In this document: piece by piece, positions 47,277 to 56,239 of the stretch
Position numbering within the stretch: the first letter of the stretch is position 1
How the letters are laid out: each line of letters opens with the position of its first letter
NCBI RefSeq assembly: GCF_034541975.1
Contig: NZ_JAVYJM010000001.1
Reading direction: 5' to 3' (one strand)
Source: Dermacoccus abyssi
GTDB lineage: Bacteria; Actinomycetota; Actinomycetes; Actinomycetales; Dermatophilaceae
Length of the DNA: 64,000 nt
Made by a program: the position numbers and the translations under genes
The notes under the pieces: generated by a model
What the model was told of the DNA's origin: nothing
Databases searched by the model: none
The model's input: only the letters and a program-made list of their open reading frames with translations

Positions 47277-48434
47277 TTAGTGAAGTGCTCGTAAAGCGGG
47301 CGCTGCCTCGCGACTGCCCTCATACTGCGAGGGCCACCACCCGGGAAGGAGTCGACGCAGCTCGGACTCATGGAGGGCCAGCCGAGCCGCAAGCATGAAG
47401 GGCGTCCACCCAGCCTCGCCCAGTGCCTGTAGAACGGTGCTGATCAAGTGGAACTGCACGCGCGGTCGCTCAGCGAGTGTCGAGGCGGCGTGAACGCGCT
47501 CGTGTTCGCGACATGCGTGCGCCCAAGACGCGCGAGAGCGCTCTGTGAGTACTCCCAAGTCCCGAGCGCGCGCGATGAGCCGGGTTGCGCTCACGCCCCA
47601 CACGTCTTGCAGAGCCACAACTCTGCTCAGGTCTTGGCTCGGCTGGGCCGCATCAAGCACCCCGTCCAAGCCCGCAGCGGGTGCGAGGAACTCGAGCGCA
47701 AAGGAATCTAGCCGCATGTCTCGGGTGTGGTCCTTTAGGCGCCTGGCATCGGTCAGGGACGGATTCATGATGCGTCCCAGCTCGCGGGCGAGCGCGAAGC
47801 GCTGGTCGATCGCATCGGCTGTGGTGTCAAGAAAAATGAAGGGTGCGCCATTCCCCCTGGTGGCGTCTAGCAACGTGAACGCGGTGAGGTCGGGGTCATC
47901 GACTGGTTGCGGAAGGATGACGCAGCCCAGGCGTTCAAGGAACTCTCCCAGGTGTTCGATCTGCGTGTTGCCCAATTTGAGCGAACGACGCGCATGAATC
48001 GCCGTCTCGATGGCGTCCGTCTCATCGAGGTTCGGTATCGAAAGCGGCGGGGTCGCCACGGTGACTTCGGGCATGGTGAGCAATGTGCTTGCGGCGTCAC
48101 CAGCAAGATTTGCGTAGGCCACGCACTGCCGTCGCCGGCGGACGCCAACGCCCTGTGCGTTAAACGAACCTCCAAGCTCAGTGGCGTGCGTGTGGGTGAT
48201 GCTGAGGGCTTCAGGTGGAACGCCTAGCACTTGACACAGTGCGGCTGTGTCGCGGGGTGTAAGGATTCGGGTCTTCCGTTCAAGAGCACGCATGAACGCG
48301 GGCGCTCGACCGATGCGGTCACCGAGGGTGCTACGCGCCATGTCAAGACGCTCGCGGAGGAGGACGATTGTATTCGGGTCCGTTTCGCTGTTCAGGGTGA
48401 CAGCGCCCGACAAGTGACGAACGTTGTCTGGCAT
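47277..48434 (-). CDS. XRE helix-turn-helix fused to a degenerate ImmA/IrrE domain
   Basis: 385 residues. An XRE DNA-binding domain lies at about 25-80 (RERLDMARSTLGDRIGRAP; CQVLGVPPEAL). The central region follows the ImmA/IrrE (DUF955) pattern up to QRFALARELGRIMNPS, but the zinc motif HExxH reads RELGR: both metal-binding histidines are arginines. The following block, RLDSFALEFLAPA, matches the family. It is therefore probably a non-catalytic regulator. A C-terminal helical domain of about 110 residues follows. It lies downstream of, and likely in operon with, the gene at 48505-49236. Confidence 0.8.
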   Translation of the reverse strand: MPDNVRHLSGAVTLNSETDPNTIVLLRERLDMARSTLGDRIGRAPAFMRALERKTRILTPRDTAALCQVLGVPPEALSITHTHATELGGSFNAQGVGVRRRRQCVAYANLAGDAASTLLTMPEVTVATPPLSIPNLDETDAIETAIHARRSLKLGNTQIEHLGEFLERLGCVILPQPVDDPDLTAFTLLDATRGNGAPFIFLDTTADAIDQRFALARELGRIMNPSLTDARRLKDHTRDMRLDSFALEFLAPAAGLDGVLDAAQPSQDLSRVVALQDVWGVSATRLIARARDLGVLTERSRASWAHACREHERVHAASTLAERPRVQFHLISTVLQALGEAGWTPFMLAARLALHESELRRLLPGWWPSQYEGSREAAPALRALH

Positions 48435-48504
48435 GAGGCTGGTCCTATCGGCGGTGCTGAGTATGGGTGGGAGTGGGTGGGTGAGTACTTGCGACCTTCA
48501 GGGC

Positions 48505-49236
48505 CTAAGCCTGAAAGCGATGGTGGTGGATGAAGTGGGTGCTGGGCGGTGGGGCAGCGGACGCAGAGGGTGGGTAGGGAAGGTCGGCCTCATCGTGGCT
48601 GGTCGGTGCGACGAAGAGAGCACTTGTGTTTAGAGGCTTGTGCCGATGCTGCTTCGCATCAGTGATCGTGACCTGAACGAGAGGAATACGTTCCCCCTCG
48701 ACGAGCGAGTCTATGGCGATGAGTGGCTCGTACTCGCGCGACGCATGGGGAAGGACTACTAACTCACCGTGCGTCCGGGTAGGCGGTTGCCAGGGGGCGA
48801 AACCAGTCAACGTCCCGGGGTCGGCTGCGTAGATGGGGTGGGGAAGGCCGTAACGCAGCCAGGCTGGCGTTGTACTAGCAAACCCCGGCCCCCAGCGGAT
48901 CCTCAGAAGAGCCGAGTTGTCGACGATCAGGGCCTGTGCTCTGGAACCTTGGATGCGCGCGAAGCGTACGCGCTCGGGGTTGGCGCAGACGAACCCCTCA
49001 AGGTGATCCTGCCAGATGGGACGCAACAGCGCGTCACGATAGCTGGACGTGGAGCGTGGTTGGACTCGGAGGTGGTCTGCGCTCCGGATGGCAACGAGGG
49101 CGCGCTCGGTCGCGTACATGGCCGAGACCGTGAACCCGGCGACGTCGCGAGCGAGAGTGGTTAGGTGATGCGCGGGCGGAGATTGCACGTATGTCCCAAC
49201 TTCGAGTGCAGGATGGCAGCGGACGCAGCGCACCAT
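48505..49236 (-). CDS. unknown protein paired with the XRE-ImmA regulator
   Basis: 243 residues with no recognised domain. The N-terminus has a CVRC pair. The middle is mixed alpha/beta (MYATERALVAIRSADHLRV; ARIQGSRAQALIVDNSALL; HGELVVLPHASREYEPLIAI). The tail is Ala/Pro/His-rich and ends in THFIHHHRFQA. It is followed 70 bp later by the XRE-ImmA gene on the same strand, the usual order for a toxin or effector and its regulator, though that is only inference. The ribosome site is weak; an internal Met near residue 40 is an alternative start. Confidence 0.6.
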   Translation of the reverse strand: MVRCVRCHPALEVGTYVQSPPAHHLTTLARDVAGFTVSAMYATERALVAIRSADHLRVQPRSTSSYRDALLRPIWQDHLEGFVCANPERVRFARIQGSRAQALIVDNSALLRIRWGPGFASTTPAWLRYGLPHPIYAADPGTLTGFAPWQPPTRTHGELVVLPHASREYEPLIAIDSLVEGERIPLVQVTITDAKQHRHKPLNTSALFVAPTSHDEADLPYPPSASAAPPPSTHFIHHHRFQA

Positions 49237-49348
49237 CCGAGACGTAGATTATGCACGTAAATTGTACTAGTATGTCATTCGATCCAGCGAGGAGGTCGCA
49301 GCGTGGAAGTGACAGCGCCCCGCGACGCGCGAGGGAGGGGGTGAGGGC

Positions 49349-50569
49349 GTGAAAGCCAAGGCGCAACGGGTCATTCGCCACGACGGCACCACCACCTACA
49401 CGGTCATCGGAGCCGACTACCTGCCGGTCGCCCCCGCACATGAGTATCTGGACTTCATGCGCCTGGACGGCGCATCCCCAAATACGATCCGCGCGTACGC
49501 TCGTGGCCTCGCGCTGTGGTTTGACTTCCTCGGACGACGGGGCCTCGCTTGGGATGCGTTTACAGGCCTCGACTTCGGCTACTGGATCGCATGGCTACGC
49601 ACAGGGGACCTGCCCGATGACTTGCGCATCGGCGCACCACCGTCGTTGCTCGCCCCAGCGACCCTCCAACTGCGCAGCGCCGCCGTGCTGGCGTTCTACC
49701 GATATCACGCCGCCGCGAACGCTATGACTGGGCCACACGACGTGTTGTACTCACCGCTCGCAAAGCGCGGCAGGCGCCCGTACTCACCGTTTCTGGAAGG
49801 AATCGCCAACCGTCGCCCGGTGAAGCCATCACCGATGTACAAGGTGAAAGCCGGGCCGAAAGGGCGTACCCCGGTGCTGTCGCCCCAACATGTTCAAGGG
49901 ATCCTTGACGCGTGCACCACGCAACGCGCCGATGGCACCTGGACCGGTAGCCTGTCCGCCCTGCGCAACCGTCTCTACTTTGCAGTGCTCGCCGAGACTG
50001 GCATGCGCCCCGGCGAGGCACTTACCCTGCGGCACAGTCATATTCACATCGGCCAGGGCGAGCAGCCAAGCATCACACTCACCCCAGCCGAGGGTCACCC
50101 GCATGGCGCCCGCGTCAAATCCGGCCACTTTCGCACCATCTACGTGGGGGAAGACCTTGCAAGCCTGTACACCGAATACGTATGGCGCCTAGTCGATGCG
50201 GGCGCCGATATGGCCGTTGTCGATTTCACTGACTCGTTCGTGTTCGTCAACTCTGACACCTCACGCGGCGAACCGTTCCGCCCCCTGCGGATGGAAACGA
50301 TCTACGCCGCAGTGCGATCTATCAAACGGCTACACGAGGCAAACTTCACTCAGCGGTGGACCCCCCACTGGTTCCGTCACACCCACGCTACAGCGCTCCT
50401 CCTGTCCGGCTGCCCACCGCACGTGGTAATGCGCCGTCTCGGCCACCTCGACGTGCAAACCACCCTTAGCGTTTACGGGTGGGTCACTGAAGACGCCGAA
50501 CTACGGGCCGTCGCCGACTGGCGTCGATTCGCAGATGGTTGGAAGGAACAACTGCAATGGACCAGCTGA
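49349..50569 (+). CDS. tnpA: Tn554-type tyrosine recombinase TnpA
   Basis: 406 residues: an N-terminal SAM-like core-binding domain (about 30-120; YLDFMRLDGASPNTIRAYA) and a C-terminal catalytic domain with Arg in AETGMRPGEALTLRHS, HxxR in HWFRHTHATALLLSG and the nucleophilic Tyr in GHLDVQTTLSVYGW. It is followed by overlapping tnpB and then tnpC, the arrangement of Tn554-family transposons, which insert site-specifically by recombination. GTG 49349 is preceded by GAGGGAGG. The upstream gap (49237-49348) is AT-rich and divergent. Confidence 0.9.
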   Translation: MKAKAQRVIRHDGTTTYTVIGADYLPVAPAHEYLDFMRLDGASPNTIRAYARGLALWFDFLGRRGLAWDAFTGLDFGYWIAWLRTGDLPDDLRIGAPPSLLAPATLQLRSAAVLAFYRYHAAANAMTGPHDVLYSPLAKRGRRPYSPFLEGIANRRPVKPSPMYKVKAGPKGRTPVLSPQHVQGILDACTTQRADGTWTGSLSALRNRLYFAVLAETGMRPGEALTLRHSHIHIGQGEQPSITLTPAEGHPHGARVKSGHFRTIYVGEDLASLYTEYVWRLVDAGADMAVVDFTDSFVFVNSDTSRGEPFRPLRMETIYAAVRSIKRLHEANFTQRWTPHWFRHTHATALLLSGCPPHVVMRRLGHLDVQTTLSVYGWVTEDAELRAVADWRRFADGWKEQLQWTS

Positions 50570-52219
50570 CCACCTCGCGATCCGGCACGCTTCGGGACGG
50601 ACCAGAAGAGTCGCATGCGCCCGACGCGTGGACTATGCAGTGGAAGTGTGTACCCCCCAAGTGGGCCCGCGGAAGCTACCGCCTCGACCAAAGCCCCTTC
50701 AGAGACGTATTCGTAAGGAACACGAATTACCTCCGCTCGAAGAAGAACTATGAGTTCGTGTCACCCGCGTATGCTCGGATACGTGATGAATGCTCGTGGT
50801 GGTTGTGGTCGATCTGGGCCGACGGGTCCCGCAAGGTCGATCCCGCCATGCTCACCTGGTGGGGCCGTGCCATCACCGCGATGGCTGACCAGCGCGTGAC
50901 CTTTGCCGGTGGGGTCACCAACCTGTCCGTAGCCGACTTCAATCCCAAGCTCGTCGTCCGCGAAGCCCTACATGAGTTCTGGTCTCGTAACGGCCGCTAC
51001 CCGTCTACGGGCAACACCCGCAACCTCGAATCCGTTGCCCATTCGATGTTTGAACATGTGAACGCTCGCTGTACCGACGCACCCTGGTGGGCACGCGACA
51101 CATGGAACCTGCGCCTCGACCCCCGCATTCCCCGGCGCCCCAACGAACCGCATGCCGACCGGATTATCCACCTCGCCCGAATTGAACCCAATTGGCTTCG
51201 CGAAGGGGTGCGCTACTGGCTCAGCCAAACGCTTACCCTCGACATGTACACGTGGACGACCGCGTATGCGCGCGCGACCAACGTCGGCATCCGTTTCGGC
51301 GCGTTCGCCGAAGCACGCGGCATTACTCACCCTGCTATCGCTGAAACCCTACCTGCGCTTCGCGCTACGTTCATGGATTACCTCGCAGTCCTACGTTCAC
51401 CCCAATCAACCCGGTCTGGCCGAGCCATGACCACCATCGCAGCCAATGCCTGCAAAACCCATGTCCAAGCGTTCTACACGTTTATGTCCGACAATGCGGA
51501 CGCTGCGGCGGCATTCACCGGCGACCCACGCTGGGCCGAGTTAAACGTCAACCACACTCGCCTGTGGGCGCCGGGGCACACCCCGAAACGTCAAACCAGC
51601 CGGCATGAAGCGCGCTACTACACCGACACCGAGATCGGCCGGTTGCTCGCGCACCTACCAGTCCTCGCTACCCCGACCCACGAGTTCGTTACGATCGAAC
51701 ACGAAGGAACCACCCGCGCCTTGCAGGGCGTCGGCGATCCGCAAGCAGCCCGTATCTGGCAACTCCAAGCCTTAACCGGTCGGCGCGCCTCCGAGATCTG
51801 CATGCTCGACCGCCAACCCCTCACAATGATTTTTGGTGACGGCCAGCCCGCCGGCGAGCACGATCCAGACGCGTACGTCGCACGCCTTCAATATCAACAG
51901 ACGAAAGTCGATGACGTTGACCCGACGATCCTCGTGACCCAAGACGTCGTCACCATCATTGAAGAACAGCAAGCATGGCTGGCCGAGCACCGTCCTGAGG
52001 CCGCCGAAGGTCCCTACCTGTTCGTACAACTCAGAGGCAACACGCGTGGTCTCAATCCGCGCTCCTACCGCTCTTACGCAGACGCGCTCAGACGTCTCAG
52101 CCAAGCCGTCACACTCACGGATGACTCCGGTAAACCCCTCGCGTACACCGAAACACACCGCCTACGCCACACCAGAGCGACGAGATTGCTCAACGATGGC
52201 GTACCCGTCCACGTCCTCC

Positions 52220-52365
52220 TGAAGCGTCCCGGGTTTCGTGCCGCTCCTATGCGGGTGCCAACTCTCGGTTGAGGTTGGCGTAGTAGGCGGTCTGAAGCGT
52301 CCCGGGTTTCGTGCCGCTCCTATGCGGGTGCCAACTCTCGGTTGAGGTTGGCGTAGTAGGCGGTC
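52220..52365. repeat. 73-bp tandem duplication of the IS3 left end
   Basis: Positions 52220-52292 and 52293-52365 are identical as read, each starting TGAAGCGTCCCGGG and ending GGCGGTC. Each contains the terminal repeat and the last codons of orfB. Confidence 0.9.
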
Positions 52366-53255
52366 TCGTACTCGGCCGGGGTGGTCATGGCCAGAGACGA
52401 GTGGAGCCTTCGGTTGTTGTACCACTCGACCCATCCGGCGGTGGCGTACTCGACGTCGGCGATGGTCTTGTACGGGCTGTCGTGGAAGATCGTGGTGGTG
52501 ATGCACTCGGTCTTGTACAGGCCGATGACGCACTCCATGAGTGCGTTGTCGTACGCGTCCGCGACGGTGCCGATCGATGCGGCGATGCCCTCGGCGGCCA
52601 GGTGCTCGGCGAAGCGCAGGCTGGTGTACTGCGACCCGGCATCGCTATGTGCGATCAGCTCGCCGGGTTGGACGGGGTGCCCGGCTCGGTCGCGTTCCCA
52701 CAGCGCGATCCGCAGCGGTGTCAGGACCAGCGGTGTCGTCTTGCTCGTCGCGGCGTGCCAGGCCACGACCTTCTGGGAGTAGCAGTCCAGGACGAACGCG
52801 ACGTACACGAAACCCGCCCACGTGCGTACGTAGGTGAAGTCCGCGACCCACTTCGTGTTCGGCGCTGCCGCGGTGAAGTCCCGGTTGAGCAGGTCACCAG
52901 CCCGATGCCCGTCCTTGGCCGGGATCGTGGTGCGTACCGGACGGCCGCGGCGTACCCCGTTCATCCCCGCGACGCCCATGAGCCGATCCACGCGACCGGC
53001 GCCGACCTGGTGACCTTGCCTACGTAGCCAGGCGGTCATCTTGCGACGCCCGTACAGCCCTTCCGGGGTACCGACGAGGTCGTGCAGGACGTTGAGCAGG
53101 ACCGCGTCGGACGTGTCACGGGCCGATGCGCTGCGGTGGCGCCAGGCCCGGTAGGTGCGTGCGGCGATCTGGCAGCCCTCCTGGCGGAGCACCCTGCAGA
53201 CCGACTCGACCGCGTGCCCCTCGGCGCGCATCTGATCGATGAAACCCATGATCAT
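52320..53255 (-). CDS. IS3-family transposase, catalytic orfB
   Basis: 311 residues of the rve integrase type. The N-terminal HTH_21 region contains LYGRRKMTAWLRRQGHQVG. The DDE residues appear as Asp in WVADFTYVRTWAGF, Asp in AHSDAGSQYTSLRFAEHL and Glu in NALMECVIGLYKTE. The C-terminus carries the WVEWYNNRRLHSSLAM block. It overlaps orfA by 4 bp; production probably uses a minus-one frameshift from orfA, as is usual in this family. Confidence 0.94.
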   Translation of the reverse strand: MIMGFIDQMRAEGHAVESVCRVLRQEGCQIAARTYRAWRHRSASARDTSDAVLLNVLHDLVGTPEGLYGRRKMTAWLRRQGHQVGAGRVDRLMGVAGMNGVRRGRPVRTTIPAKDGHRAGDLLNRDFTAAAPNTKWVADFTYVRTWAGFVYVAFVLDCYSQKVVAWHAATSKTTPLVLTPLRIALWERDRAGHPVQPGELIAHSDAGSQYTSLRFAEHLAAEGIAASIGTVADAYDNALMECVIGLYKTECITTTIFHDSPYKTIADVEYATAGWVEWYNNRRLHSSLAMTTPAEYETAYYANLNRELAPA

Positions 53256-53563
53256 CGGTTGCGGGGGTCGAGCTCCCCCGCGAAGAAAATCGAGGCCTTG
53301 CGTAGGAGCTCGTTGTCCTCGCGCAACCGCTTGACCTCGCTGCGCAGACGACGCAGCTCGGCCAGGTCGTCGCTGGTCGGCCCGTCCTTCAGGCCGGCGT
53401 CGACGCGGTGTTGCGAGACCCAGCGGCGCAAGGTTTCACGGCCCACGTCGACCTTCGGTGACACCAACGCGACGGCCTTGGTGACGGACCCGGCTTCCTC
53501 GACGCGGTCCAGGACCATCCGCACCGCGCGGTCCTTCACCTCGGGATCGAACTTCTTCGGCAT
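53252..53563 (-). CDS. IS3-family transposase, orfA
   Basis: 103 residues: an HTH_Tnp_1 domain (KKFDPEVKDRAVRMVLDRVE, then VGRETLRRWVSQHRVDAG) and a leucine-zipper-like coiled coil (LAELRRLRSEVKRLREDNELLRKA). It supplies DNA binding and multimerisation for the orfAB transposase. ATG 53563 follows GAGGATGTT; the longer frame start is inside the terminal repeat and less likely. Confidence 0.9.
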   Translation of the reverse strand: MPKKFDPEVKDRAVRMVLDRVEEAGSVTKAVALVSPKVDVGRETLRRWVSQHRVDAGLKDGPTSDDLAELRRLRSEVKRLREDNELLRKASIFFAGELDPRNR

Positions 53564-54200
53564 GAACAACATCCTCTCGAACTCGAAAGGAAGCGGCATC
53601 ACACCCGGGACGCTTCATCCAGCGATACCTTGGCCACCGCTCACCCGAAATGAGCATGCGGTACGCCCAAACCCTCGACTCGACCGCGCGCGAGGCATTT
53701 CTCAAGCACAAGCAAGTCGGGGCTGACGGCCGTGAAATCAACATCGCGCCGCTAGACCTGTTGGAACTGCAACAACTTGACCGACGAGCCGACCGCGCGC
53801 TCCCCAACGGTCTGTGCCTACTTCCGCCAACGAAAACGTGTGACAAAGGCAACGCGTGTTTGCCTTGCGGTAGCTTCACCACAGATGCCAGCTACCTGGA
53901 CGAACACAAGCTGCAACGGGAACGTTCGGCTGCGCTCATCCGCGTGCGCCAGAAACAGTTCGAGGAACGTCACGGCACCCGCATGCCCGACACGAACACG
54001 TGGCTCCAAGGGCGGCTGCGCGAACTCGCGAGTCTCGATGCCATTATTGTCCGCCTTGAAGCTAATGAGGCCGAGCAGGGCAGTGTGAAGGGCGCGGGCA
54101 CTGCTGGCAAGACCACGGCCCTCACACTCACAGACGACCCCATCACCCGCGACGCCGCACGCCAAGCCTTAACTGACCGCCTCAACACCGACACGCGACG

Positions 54201-54641
54201 ATGAACACCACTCCCACGCCGGAAGAGGTAGAGGGGACTCGACCCTCGTCAGACGACCGACATCGGACGCTCGGTTTGCAACGCGCCGCGCGCGCACGGA
54301 CAGAACGGGCGGAAAAGGCGGCTGACGCGGCGATTCGTGATTTGTTGAAACGCGGCGCAACTATCAACTTCACCGCCGTCGCGCGCGTAGCCGGGGTCAC
54401 GCCCGCGTTCTTGCACAGACATCGCGAGCTATCCACGCGAATCCGCGACCTCAGCCGCGCCCAGAAGGAGACCACTCGCGAGCAATACGTCAATGCAACT
54501 GGCGAAAGCGCCGTCATCGTCGCCCTTCGCCGCAAGATCGCCGAGCAACAGAGTGCGCACGATGCGGAGGCGAGACAGCTACGTGAGCGTGTCCGGGAAC
54601 TGGAGCACCAAATTGCCGCACTCTACGGAAGGCTCGGGTGA
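54201..54641 (+). CDS. tnpC: Tn554-type accessory protein TnpC (DUF6262)
   Basis: 146 residues: an N-terminal polar region, a KAADAAIRDLLKRGATINFTAVARVAGVT block that looks like a small DNA-binding helix-turn-helix, and a long C-terminal coiled coil (AEQQSAHDAEARQLRERVRE and LEHQIAALYGRL). It overlaps the tnpB stop (ATGA) as in other tnpABC sets. TnpC guides orientation or frequency of Tn554 insertion but is not catalytic. It is followed by a gap with no forward gene (54642-54812). Confidence 0.85.
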   Translation: MNTTPTPEEVEGTRPSSDDRHRTLGLQRAARARTERAEKAADAAIRDLLKRGATINFTAVARVAGVTPAFLHRHRELSTRIRDLSRAQKETTREQYVNATGESAVIVALRRKIAEQQSAHDAEARQLRERVRELEHQIAALYGRLG

Positions 54642-54950
54642 GACGGCAGTTCGCTTCTAGCGTCGGACGCTCTCCCGCGCGGTGACGCCATTGCGGCCTT
54701 GGTCTCGCTCATGGAACTCATGGCAGTGTCCCTTGCGTGGGACGTCACGGGTCCCTGTGCGACCACGTGCAATCGAAGGAAATCATGCGCAACAGCGCAA
54801 GATCACGCAGCCTCAAACGTAGGAGTCCCAGGCAAACGCCGCTTCAGCCATCGGACGGCGCTCGGGAGCCTGGGTGAACGTCCGGTGCTCTAGGTCGGGG
54901 TTGCGGACGAAGAGCTCCGGTGCTATCGCAAGGCGGACCAACAAGTCTCG

Positions 54951-55382
54951 TTACGAAAGTGGCGGCGCCTCTAGAGGCAGTATGGACTGCCCCTCATCTG
55001 GTAAGGCCGCGACCAGGGGGAGGCTGATCACGCGTACGAACGCCCACATCGCGGGGGAGCACTGGGCTTTAAGACGGTTGGCGTCCAACTCGCGGAGAAG
55101 CATCGCAGGGTCCGCGTGGGTGGTCTGTGCCTCGGTGATGGCTGCGATTCCTGCCTCGAGGTGGCCCCAGGCTGCGTCGTGCGTGAGCGTCGCCCTTACC
55201 TGGTAGTGGGTTCCTTCGGGATGCGGTGCCACCGTCAGGCGCCATGCCATCTGCGGTGCTGGCGGCGGAGCGGTGTCGGCCCATCTGATTTCAAGGTGGA
55301 AGAGAGCGATAGCGGTGAGCGACGGAAGGGCAGCCTCGGTTCGCTGGCTAAATTCTCCTGGCACACGCCGACGCGAGTTCAT
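54951..55382 (-). CDS. hypothetical protein with likely premature stop
   Basis: 143 residues, mixed alpha/beta (AIALFHLEIRWADTAPP; MAWRLTVAPHPEGTHYQVRA; MLLRELDANRLKAQCSPAMWAFVRV). No family recognised. The frame ends in TAA at 54951, but the same frame continues as coding-like sequence for 45 codons to TGA at 54813 (RDLLVRLAIAPELFVRNPDL, then PMAEAAFAWDSYV). The gene may thus be recently shortened. It lies 25 bp downstream of the lipoprotein gene on the same strand. Confidence 0.6.
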   Translation of the reverse strand: MNSRRRVPGEFSQRTEAALPSLTAIALFHLEIRWADTAPPPAPQMAWRLTVAPHPEGTHYQVRATLTHDAAWGHLEAGIAAITEAQTTHADPAMLLRELDANRLKAQCSPAMWAFVRVISLPLVAALPDEGQSILPLEAPPLS

Positions 55383-55407
55383 GGGTAGACCGTGGAGCGG
55401 GGCGAAG

Positions 55408-55902
55408 TCATCGGCGTAGTCGTCCGGCCATGGTGTCGAGGGTTTTTTGGAGCGCCTCAGTGGCTTGAGTGGGGATCTCGCCTGCCACTACGCCTACTCC
55501 TTGGTCTTTGTTGGTTGCGGTGACGTGGGTCTCGGTTTCGGAGTCGTGGTAGCTGACGCTGTTAATGCGGTCGTTGAGCGCCGTGATGGTGTTGGCGAAC
55601 CGCAGCGAGGCGTGGATGTCGGTGTCGGCCTTGTCTGCCACGGTGCAGGTGATGACGCCTTCGGTGCTGGTGTCCGCGTACGCCTTGACGCTCAACTGGG
55701 CCGGCTCGGTTCGGCTCCACATGAGGTCTTTCGCGATTCCTGTCCCGTCGCCGAGCAACGACGCGCATGCCTTCCCGGCCTCGGCGTCGCTCTGCGCGGC
55801 TTTGCCGATGCTCACAGATTCGGGTGGCTTCTCCTGAGAGCAGCCTGTGATGGAGACCATCAGCGCCGTGACCAAAACGCCCACTTTCCTGTTCGGAGTC
55901 AT
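55408..55902 (-). CDS. small lipoprotein
   Basis: 164 residues with signal peptide VGVLVTALMVSITGC; lipobox Cys at residue 21. The mature part is alpha/beta with two further cysteines (GKACASLLG; GVITCTVADK) that could form a disulfide. Family unknown. A related fragment (GAITCTVEDVADAGIQALLRF) exists at 59.6 kb. It is divergent from the small XRE gene, with a perfect palindrome between. The ribosome site is GAAGG. Confidence 0.75.
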   Translation of the reverse strand: MTPNRKVGVLVTALMVSITGCSQEKPPESVSIGKAAQSDAEAGKACASLLGDGTGIAKDLMWSRTEPAQLSVKAYADTSTEGVITCTVADKADTDIHASLRFANTITALNDRINSVSYHDSETETHVTATNKDQGVGVVAGEIPTQATEALQKTLDTMAGRLRR

Positions 55903-55951
55903 CGTTCAGCCTTCCCGTGCCGCGACGCATCGCTGCAACGCTCGCTCGTAA

Positions 55952-55969
55952 TGTAGGAAATATCCTACA
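55952..55969. promoter_or_regulatory. TGTAGGA-AATA-TCCTACA operator
   Basis: Perfect 7-bp arms and a 4-bp spacer in the divergent region between the lipoprotein and XRE genes, 33 bp before the XRE start. It is a likely binding site for that XRE protein. Confidence 0.6.
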
Positions 55970-56002
55970 GACTTGTTGCATGGACGCGCCTAGCTTCGCC
56001 GT

Positions 56003-56239
56003 GTGCCACGCGAACCTCGACGCCCACACCCCGGACGCGTCGTCTTCGCGAACCGGCTCAGGCAGCTGCGATTAGACGCTCACATGACGCAGGAACAGGT
56101 CGCCCACCGCGCTGACCTGGACCGCAGCTTCTACGTAGACGTCGAGAATGGCCGACATTCCGTCGGTCTCGACCGCATTCTTGACATTGCTGACGCGCTG
56201 AATGTCGAGCCGGCGTCCCTGTTCCAGCGGCCGACGTAG
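56003..56239 (+). CDS. small XRE-family DNA-binding protein
   Basis: 78 residues, nearly all one HTH_3 domain: NRLRQLRLDAHMTQEQVAHRADL, SFYVDVENGRHSVGLDRILDIADALNVEPASLF in successive blocks. A basic 15-residue start precedes it. Proteins of this size act as stand-alone repressors of mobile-element genes. GTG 56003 is chosen; a GTG two bases earlier is out of frame. The 273 bp after it hold no gene I can support. Confidence 0.85.
   Translation: MPREPRRPHPGRVVFANRLRQLRLDAHMTQEQVAHRADLDRSFYVDVENGRHSVGLDRILDIADALNVEPASLFQRPT

Larger units (their letters stand above)
52220..53617 (-). mobile_element. IS3-family insertion sequence in tnpB
   Basis: The basic element is 52293-53617 (1325 bp), with terminal repeats beginning TGAAGCGTCCCGGGT at both ends. 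A 73-bp copy of the left end precedes it (52220-52292). TCC flanks the whole unit (52217-52219 and 53618-53620), the 3-bp target duplication expected for IS3. Two overlapping reverse frames, orfA and orfB, encode the transposase. Confidence 0.92.
50557..54204 (+). pseudogene. tnpB: Tn554-type tyrosine recombinase TnpB, split by IS3 element
   Basis: The 5' part (50557-52219) carries catalytic Arg in LTGRRASEICML and HxxR in HRLRHTRATRLLN. It breaks at VPVHVL. The 3' part (from 53621) resumes with QRYLGHRSPEMSMRYAQT, holding the missing Tyr, and runs to 54204. Removing 52220-53620 gives a single 748-codon frame. TnpB is thus non-functional as it stands. A cysteine cluster CDKGNACLPC in the 3' part suggests a zinc-binding tail. 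The ATG start overlaps tnpA; the end overlaps tnpC by 4 bp. Confidence 0.9.

Noticed and set aside
44998..54641. Defining the full Tn554-type element as running from the cpaF break to just after tnpC
   Set aside because: Only the left junction shows repeats. I found no matching sequence on the right, so the boundaries are not claimed.
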